DNA from: Lysobacterales bacterium
Lineage (GTDB): Bacteria > Pseudomonadota > Gammaproteobacteria > Xanthomonadales > SZUA-36
NCBI GenBank assembly: GCA_013213875.1
Contig: JABSSV010000351.1
Span: 1 to 11,727 of the forward strand
Length of the DNA: 11,727 nt
Direction of reading: 5' to 3'
The notes under the pieces were generated by a model. It searched no databases. It had not been told where the DNA came from and saw nothing but the letters and a program-made list of their open reading frames with translations. The translations under genes were made by a program, and so were the position numbers. Of the stretch, positions 8,098-11,727 are shown piece after piece (position 1 is the stretch's first letter; each line of letters begins with the position of its first letter).

Positions 8098-9690
8098 ATG
8101 AGCTACAGCGACGAAATCAATAAAATCTCCGCCCTGCGTGATCAGGCCGGTCAGCCCTGGAACGACATCAGCCCGGAATCGGCAGCGCGCATGCGTCTGC
8201 AAAACCGTTTCAAAACTGGACTTGATATCGCCCGCTACACGGCCGCCATCATGCGCAAGGACATGGCGGACTATGATGCCGATCCTGGCCAGTACACCCA
8301 GTCGCTAGGTTGCTGGCATGGCTTTATTGGTCAGCAGAAGATGATTGCCGTGAAAAAGCACTTCGGTAGCACGGACAAGCGCTACCTGTACCTCTCCGGT
8401 TGGATGATCGCGGCCCTGCGCTCGGAATTCGGCCCCCTGCCGGATCAATCCATGCACGAGAAAACCTCCGTACCGGCCTTGATTGAAGAGCTGTACACCT
8501 TCCTGCGTCAGGCGGATGCCCGTGAGCTCGGCGGTCTATTCCGTGCGCTGGACGATGCGCGTGAAGCGGGTGATGAAGTGAAAGCCCGGGATCTGCAAAA
8601 CCAGATCGACACCTTTGAGACGCACGTAGTGCCCATCATTGCGGACATCGATGCCGGTTTCGGTAACGCCGAGGCGACCTATCTACTGGCCAAGAAGATG
8701 ATTGAAGCGGGCGCCTGCGCGATCCAGTTGGAGAACCAGGTCTCGGACGAGAAGCAATGCGGCCATCAGGACGGCAAGGTCACCGTGCCGCACGAAGACT
8801 TCCTGGCCAAGATCCGGGCCGTGCGCTACGCCTTCCTGGAGCTGGGTGTGGATGACGGTGTCATCGTGGCCCGTACCGACTCCCTGGGTGCCGGTCTGAC
8901 CAAGCAGATCGCTGTAACCCAGACGCCGGGTGATCTCGGCGACCAGTACAACAGCTTCCTGGACTGCGAAGAGGTCGCGCTGGCGGACATGAGCAACGGT
9001 GACGTGGTGATCAACCGCGAAGGCAAGATGCTGCGTCCCAAGCGCCTGCCGTCCAACCTGTTCCAGTTCCGCAGCGGCACCGGTGAAGACCGCTGCGTGC
9101 TGGACTGCATCACATCGCTGCAAAATGGTGCGGACCTGCTGTGGATTGAAACCGAGAAGCCGCACATCGGCCAAATCGGTGGCATGGTATCGCGCATTCG
9201 CGAGGTCATTCCCAACGCCAAGCTGGTTTACAACAACAGCCCGTCCTTCAACTGGACGCTGAACTTCCGCCAGCAGGTGTTCGACGCCTGGGCCGAGGCT
9301 GGCAAAGACGTTTCTGCCTACAGCCGTGATCAGCTTATGAGTGCCGATTACGACGACACAGAGCTGGCGGCTGCGGCCGATGAGAAAATTCGTACCTTCC
9401 AGGCCGATGCGGCCCGTGAAGCCGGTATCTTCCATCACCTGATTACCCTTCCCACCTATCACACGGCTGCGCTGTCCACGGACAATCTGGCCAAGGAATA
9501 CTTCGGTGAACAGGGCATGCTGGGCTACGTGGCCGGCGTCCAGCGGAAGGAAATCCGTCAGGGCATTGCCTGCGTTAAGCACCAGAATATGGCGGGCTCT
9601 GACATGGGTGATGACCACAAGGAATACTTTGCCGGTGACGCAGCCCTGAAAGCGGCAGGTGAAGACAACACCATGAACCAGTTCGGCTAA
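8098..9690 (+). CDS. aceA: Isocitrate lyase, long Pseudomonas-type form
   Basis: First committed enzyme of the glyoxylate shunt, a cytoplasmic Mg2+ enzyme that splits isocitrate into succinate and glyoxylate; glyoxylate then goes to AceB. The 530 residues match the roughly 531-residue Pseudomonas aeruginosa enzyme nearly end to end from memory, including NRFKTGLDIARYTAAIMRKDMA and the C-terminal DNTMNQF. This is a different subgroup from the 434-residue E. coli AceA. Visible active-site parts are GCWHGF (71-76), the metal site IADIDAGFGNAEAT (181-194), LENQ (211-214), the catalytic-loop Cys221 in EKQCGH (218-223; the family signature is K-K/R-C-G-H, so Gln220 replaces the basic residue, as in the Pseudomonas form), and YNNSPSFNW (378-386). 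Nothing is missing. It ends 26 bases before a strong terminator, closing the aceBA unit. Confidence 0.98.
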   Translation: MSYSDEINKISALRDQAGQPWNDISPESAARMRLQNRFKTGLDIARYTAAIMRKDMADYDADPGQYTQSLGCWHGFIGQQKMIAVKKHFGSTDKRYLYLSGWMIAALRSEFGPLPDQSMHEKTSVPALIEELYTFLRQADARELGGLFRALDDAREAGDEVKARDLQNQIDTFETHVVPIIADIDAGFGNAEATYLLAKKMIEAGACAIQLENQVSDEKQCGHQDGKVTVPHEDFLAKIRAVRYAFLELGVDDGVIVARTDSLGAGLTKQIAVTQTPGDLGDQYNSFLDCEEVALADMSNGDVVINREGKMLRPKRLPSNLFQFRSGTGEDRCVLDCITSLQNGADLLWIETEKPHIGQIGGMVSRIREVIPNAKLVYNNSPSFNWTLNFRQQVFDAWAEAGKDVSAYSRDQLMSADYDDTELAAAADEKIRTFQADAAREAGIFHHLITLPTYHTAALSTDNLAKEYFGEQGMLGYVAGVQRKEIRQGIACVKHQNMAGSDMGDDHKEYFAGDAALKAAGEDNTMNQFG

Positions 9691-9698
9691 GCCGGCTG

Positions 9699-9711
9699 GC
9701 ACTTCGGGTGC
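9699..9711 (+). other. Small TTCG-loop hairpin just before the aceA terminator
   Basis: GCAC (9699-9702) pairs with GTGC (9708-9711) around a TTCGG loop, 8 bases after the aceA stop and 5 bases before the main terminator stem. It has no T-run of its own. It may protect the 3' end of the message or be incidental. Confidence 0.35.
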
Positions 9712-9712
9712 T

Positions 9713-9739
9713 AAAAGGCGGCCTTCGGGCCGCCTTTTT
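9713..9739 (+). terminator. Intrinsic terminator of aceBA
   Basis: A perfect 7-bp stem GGCGGCC/GGCCGCC closes a TTCG tetraloop (9724-9727), the very stable cUUCGg kind, followed by TTTTT. Four A residues before the stem could pair with the T-run and would let it work, more weakly, on the other strand. Confidence 0.93.
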
Positions 9740-9783
9740 CATGCTTGCGCCAAGGTTCCGGCCTCAGTTGGGCACCATCGTCC

Positions 9784-9813
9784 TTGACAGGCAAAACCTG
9801 CGGGCGGTAGCGT
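9784..9813 (+). promoter_or_regulatory. Candidate sigma-70 promoter for the M28 peptidase gene
   Basis: A perfect TTGACA (9784-9789) is followed after 18 bases by TAGCGT (9808-9813), which keeps the three most conserved -10 bases (T, A and final T). It lies between the aceA terminator and the peptidase start, where a promoter is needed. The implied leader is about 50 bases. A CAGG-N5-CCTG dyad (9788-9800) overlaps the -35. Confidence 0.45.
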
Positions 9814-9822
9814 TCCTGACCT

Positions 9823-9835
9823 CTGGCGTCGCCAG
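9823..9835. repeat. Perfect 6-bp dyad in the M28 gene leader
   Basis: CTGGCG and CGCCAG flank a single T, just after the candidate -10 and 37 bases before the start codon. It could be an operator or a small leader hairpin (5-bp stem, 3-base loop). No function can be assigned. Confidence 0.35.
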
Positions 9836-9856
9836 CCTTAATTTCCGCATCACCCT

Positions 9857-9862
9857 AAAGGA
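9857..9862 (+). promoter_or_regulatory. Ribosome binding site deciding the M28 start
   Basis: AAAGGA directly abuts the upstream in-frame ATG at 9863, which leaves no spacing for that codon. It lies 9 bases before the ATG at 9872, a normal distance, so 9872 is taken as the start. Confidence 0.7.
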
Positions 9863-9871
9863 ATGCCTCTC

Positions 9872-11620
9872 ATGCTCCCAACCCGACTTGTACAAACCCT
9901 TGGCCTGACTGCCCTGGCCGGCACGCTTGTGAGTGCCTGCGGCACGGAGCCGGCTTCCGAGCCCGCTGCGCCGATCGCTGTTGAGCCGCCGCCGGTGGTG
10001 ATGGAGGCGCCGCCGCCAGCCAGTGGTGATCTGGTGCAAACCGCAGTGGATACCATGACGGAAGAAAACTACCGTCGGCATGTAGAGACCCTGTCCTCGG
10101 ATGCCTTTGGTGGCCGTGCTCCGGGTACGAAGGGGGAAGAGCTCACCGTGGCCTATCTCATCAATCATTTCGAGGAGATCGGGCTGGAGCCGGCCAACGC
10201 CGGGGTCTATACGCAGGATGTGCCGCTGGTCAGCGTTGAAGTGGTGAACCAGCCCGAACTGACCTTTAAGGGTCCGGACGGCGACACGGTGCTGGCCTAT
10301 GGTCCGGATCAGGTCATTGGCACGCGCCGTCAGGTAGACGCGGTGGCTCTGGAAGACTCGGAACTGGTCTTTGTGGGCTATGGCATCAGCGCTCCGGAGC
10401 GGGGCTGGGACGATTACGCGGGCATCGACGTGAAGGGCAAGACCGTGGTCATACTGGTGAACGATCCGGGCTATGCGACGCAGGATCCGGCTCTGTTTAA
10501 CGGCAATGCCATGACCTACTACGGTCGCTGGACCTACAAATATGATGAAGCCGCGCGCCAGGGGGCAGCCGGTGCCATCATTATTCACGACACCAAACCC
10601 GCGGCTTACGGCTGGCCCACGGTGGAGAACAGCTGGACCGGACCGCAGTTCAATATGGCGCTCTCGGATCAGGGCGCCCGGCTGTCGCAGCTGGAGGGTT
10701 GGATCACGAAAGACCAGGCGCGGGCACTGGTGGCGCGCGCAGGTCAGGACCTGGATGCGCTCTATGCGGCCGCTGCGAAACCGGGCTTTCAGGCCGTGCC
10801 GCTCCCGGGCCTGACCGCGAGCGCCAGCATGGAGCTGGAGATGCAGCGTATCGTTTCGCAAAATGTGGCGGGCCTGATTCGCGGCAGTGAAGCACCGGAA
10901 GAGGTCTTCATTTACATGGCGCACTGGGACCACCTGGGCACGGACGAAAGCCTGGAAGGCGATCAGATCTATAACGGCGCGCTGGACAACGCCAGCGGCA
11001 CGGCGGCGCTGATGGAAATCGCCCGTGCTTTCAAGACCCTGGGCCAGGCGCCCCGTCGTAGCGTGCTGTTTCTGGCACTGGCGGCTGAGGAGCAGGGTCT
11101 GCTGGGTTCGCGGTTCTACGCCAGCGAGCCGCTGTTTCCCCTGGAGCAAACGGCCGGCGGCCTGAATATGGACGGCATGAACAACTTTGGTGAAACGCGC
11201 GACATCACCGTGGTGGGGCTGGGCATGAGCGATCTGGACGATTACCTCGCGGCGGCGGCGGCGGAGCAGGAACGGTTTCTGGCGGCTGATCGCGAGGCAG
11301 AAAAAGGCTACTACTTCCGCTCAGATCATTTTGAGCTGGCCAAGGAGGGCGTGCCCATGCTGTACCCCAACAAGGGCTACGAGCACCGGGAAAAGGGTGT
11401 GGCCTACGGCATGGAAAAAGCCAATGAGTACACGGAGGACCACTATCACCGAGTCTCTGACGAGTACGATCTGAGCTGGGAGGTGTCAGGGGCGCTGGAA
11501 GATATGGAGACCTTTTTCCGCACCGGCCTGGATGTGGCCAACAGTGACGCCTGGCCGAACTGGAAAGAGGGTACCGAGTTCCGCGGCAAGCGGGATGAGC
11601 AGCGCGCGGGTCTCGACTGA
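9872..11620 (+). CDS. Secreted lipoprotein zinc aminopeptidase, M28 family
   Basis: A 582-residue predicted lipoprotein exopeptidase that would take N-terminal residues from peptides outside the cytoplasm. Residues 1-22 are a type II signal peptide (MLPTRLVQTLGLTALAGTL, then the lipobox VSAC) with lipidated Cys23. Residue +2 is Gly, not Asp, which points to the outer membrane by the E. coli rule. A Pro/Ala/Glu-rich tether covers about 24-52. A protease-associated-like insert carries AAGAIIIHDT (about 232-241). The M28 metal site is complete: His351 in AHWDHLG, bridging Asp372 in ALDNASG, base Glu406 and ligand Glu407 in AAEEQGLLGS, Asp434 in NMDG, and His526 in YHRVSDEYD. M28 enzymes bind two zinc ions there. 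Substrate preference cannot be read from the sequence. It has its own candidate promoter after the aceA terminator and its own terminator, so it is a single-gene unit with no clear link to the glyoxylate genes. An in-frame ATG at 9863 is disfavoured by ribosome-site spacing. Confidence 0.93.
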   Translation: MLPTRLVQTLGLTALAGTLVSACGTEPASEPAAPIAVEPPPVVMEAPPPASGDLVQTAVDTMTEENYRRHVETLSSDAFGGRAPGTKGEELTVAYLINHFEEIGLEPANAGVYTQDVPLVSVEVVNQPELTFKGPDGDTVLAYGPDQVIGTRRQVDAVALEDSELVFVGYGISAPERGWDDYAGIDVKGKTVVILVNDPGYATQDPALFNGNAMTYYGRWTYKYDEAARQGAAGAIIIHDTKPAAYGWPTVENSWTGPQFNMALSDQGARLSQLEGWITKDQARALVARAGQDLDALYAAAAKPGFQAVPLPGLTASASMELEMQRIVSQNVAGLIRGSEAPEEVFIYMAHWDHLGTDESLEGDQIYNGALDNASGTAALMEIARAFKTLGQAPRRSVLFLALAAEEQGLLGSRFYASEPLFPLEQTAGGLNMDGMNNFGETRDITVVGLGMSDLDDYLAAAAAEQERFLAADREAEKGYYFRSDHFELAKEGVPMLYPNKGYEHREKGVAYGMEKANEYTEDHYHRVSDEYDLSWEVSGALEDMETFFRTGLDVANSDAWPNWKEGTEFRGKRDEQRAGLD

Positions 11621-11641
11621 GGCAGCGCCGATCCGGATAAG

Positions 11642-11672
11642 AAAAAAGGCGGCCCGCAGGCCGCCTTTTTTT
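11642..11672 (+). terminator. Intrinsic terminator of the M28 gene, probably bidirectional
   Basis: A perfect stem GGCGGCC (11648-11654)/GGCCGCC (11659-11665) with a CGCA loop is followed by seven T. Six A residues precede it, so the mirror image also has a T-run and could stop a convergent transcript. It lies 21 bases after the peptidase stop. Confidence 0.93.
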
Positions 11673-11688
11673 GTGCTGTGGAAGGGGC

Positions 11689-11727
11689 CTAGGGCGCCGC
11701 TTCAGCCCCGGTCTGACCGGGGTCGTA
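11689..11727 (-). CDS. Possible C-terminal end of a convergent gene
   Basis: On the minus strand the last bases read YDPGQTGAEAAP and then TAG (11691-11689), open to the window edge. It is only 12 codons, so the support is context: the terminator at 11642-11672 has T-runs in both directions, as expected between convergent genes, and the GC-rich Ala/Gly-type tail is plausible. A 7-bp inverted repeat CCCCGGT-CTG-ACCGGGG (11706-11722) falls inside it. The product cannot be identified, and this may be noncoding. Confidence 0.35.
   Translation of the reverse strand, partial: YDPGQTGAEAAP

Noticed and set aside
8683..9702. A 339-codon minus-strand frame opposite aceA
   Set aside because: aceA is complete and unmistakable. 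The antisense product has no recognisable motif and fits a mirror frame of highly biased codons.
9863..9871. ATG at 9863 as the M28 start
   Set aside because: The ribosome binding site AAAGGA touches this codon with no spacer, while the next in-frame ATG at 9872 is 9 bases away.
9764..11149. A 461-codon minus-strand frame opposite the M28 peptidase gene
   Set aside because: It is long, but it runs through the promoter, lipoprotein signal and catalytic region of a complete M28 gene. Its sequence is Arg/His/Gln-rich and unlike a folded protein. I treat it as an antisense shadow.
11706..11722. The 7-bp inverted repeat near the right edge as a second terminator
   Set aside because: No T-run follows on either strand, and it appears to lie inside the coding end of a possible convergent gene.

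Overview
The window is about 60% GC, fully coding-dense and looks like ordinary chromosome from a gammaproteobacterium. The isocitrate lyase is the long (about 530-residue) form known from Pseudomonas, it is paired with a malate synthase A, and the large helicase is a bacterial Lhr. I cannot name a genus; a Xanthomonadales or Chromatiales relative is a guess. There are no tRNA or rRNA genes, insertion sequences, CRISPR arrays, prophage genes or toxin-antitoxin genes, and no gap longer than 200 bases without a gene.

Left part (1-5317, minus strand): a DNA-repair pair. An ATP-dependent DNA ligase of the mycobacterial LigB/archaeal type (3755-5317) is followed after 7 bases by a full-length-type Lhr helicase (1-3747), whose C-terminal end lies beyond the left edge. 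The near-zero spacing indicates co-transcription and probably a shared repair job.

Middle part (5390-9739): the glyoxylate shunt. A LysR-type regulator (minus strand) diverges from aceB (malate synthase A) and aceA (isocitrate lyase) across a 123-base AT-rich promoter region. aceB and aceA are 32 bases apart and end at a strong cUUCGg intrinsic terminator. Together the two enzymes turn isocitrate plus acetyl-CoA into succinate and malate, so the cell can grow on acetate or fatty acids. The divergent LysR gene is the obvious candidate regulator, by position only.

Right part (9740-11727): an independently transcribed secreted lipoprotein, an M28-family zinc aminopeptidase with its own candidate promoter. 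It ends at a second intrinsic terminator with the same 7-bp stem as the first. Beyond it, 12 codons and a stop on the minus strand probably are the end of a convergent gene.

I do not see a clearly new biological system. The observations most worth following are the LigB-type ligase/Lhr operon in this host, the LysR gene placed as a glyoxylate-shunt regulator, and the atypical signature segment of the malate synthase.
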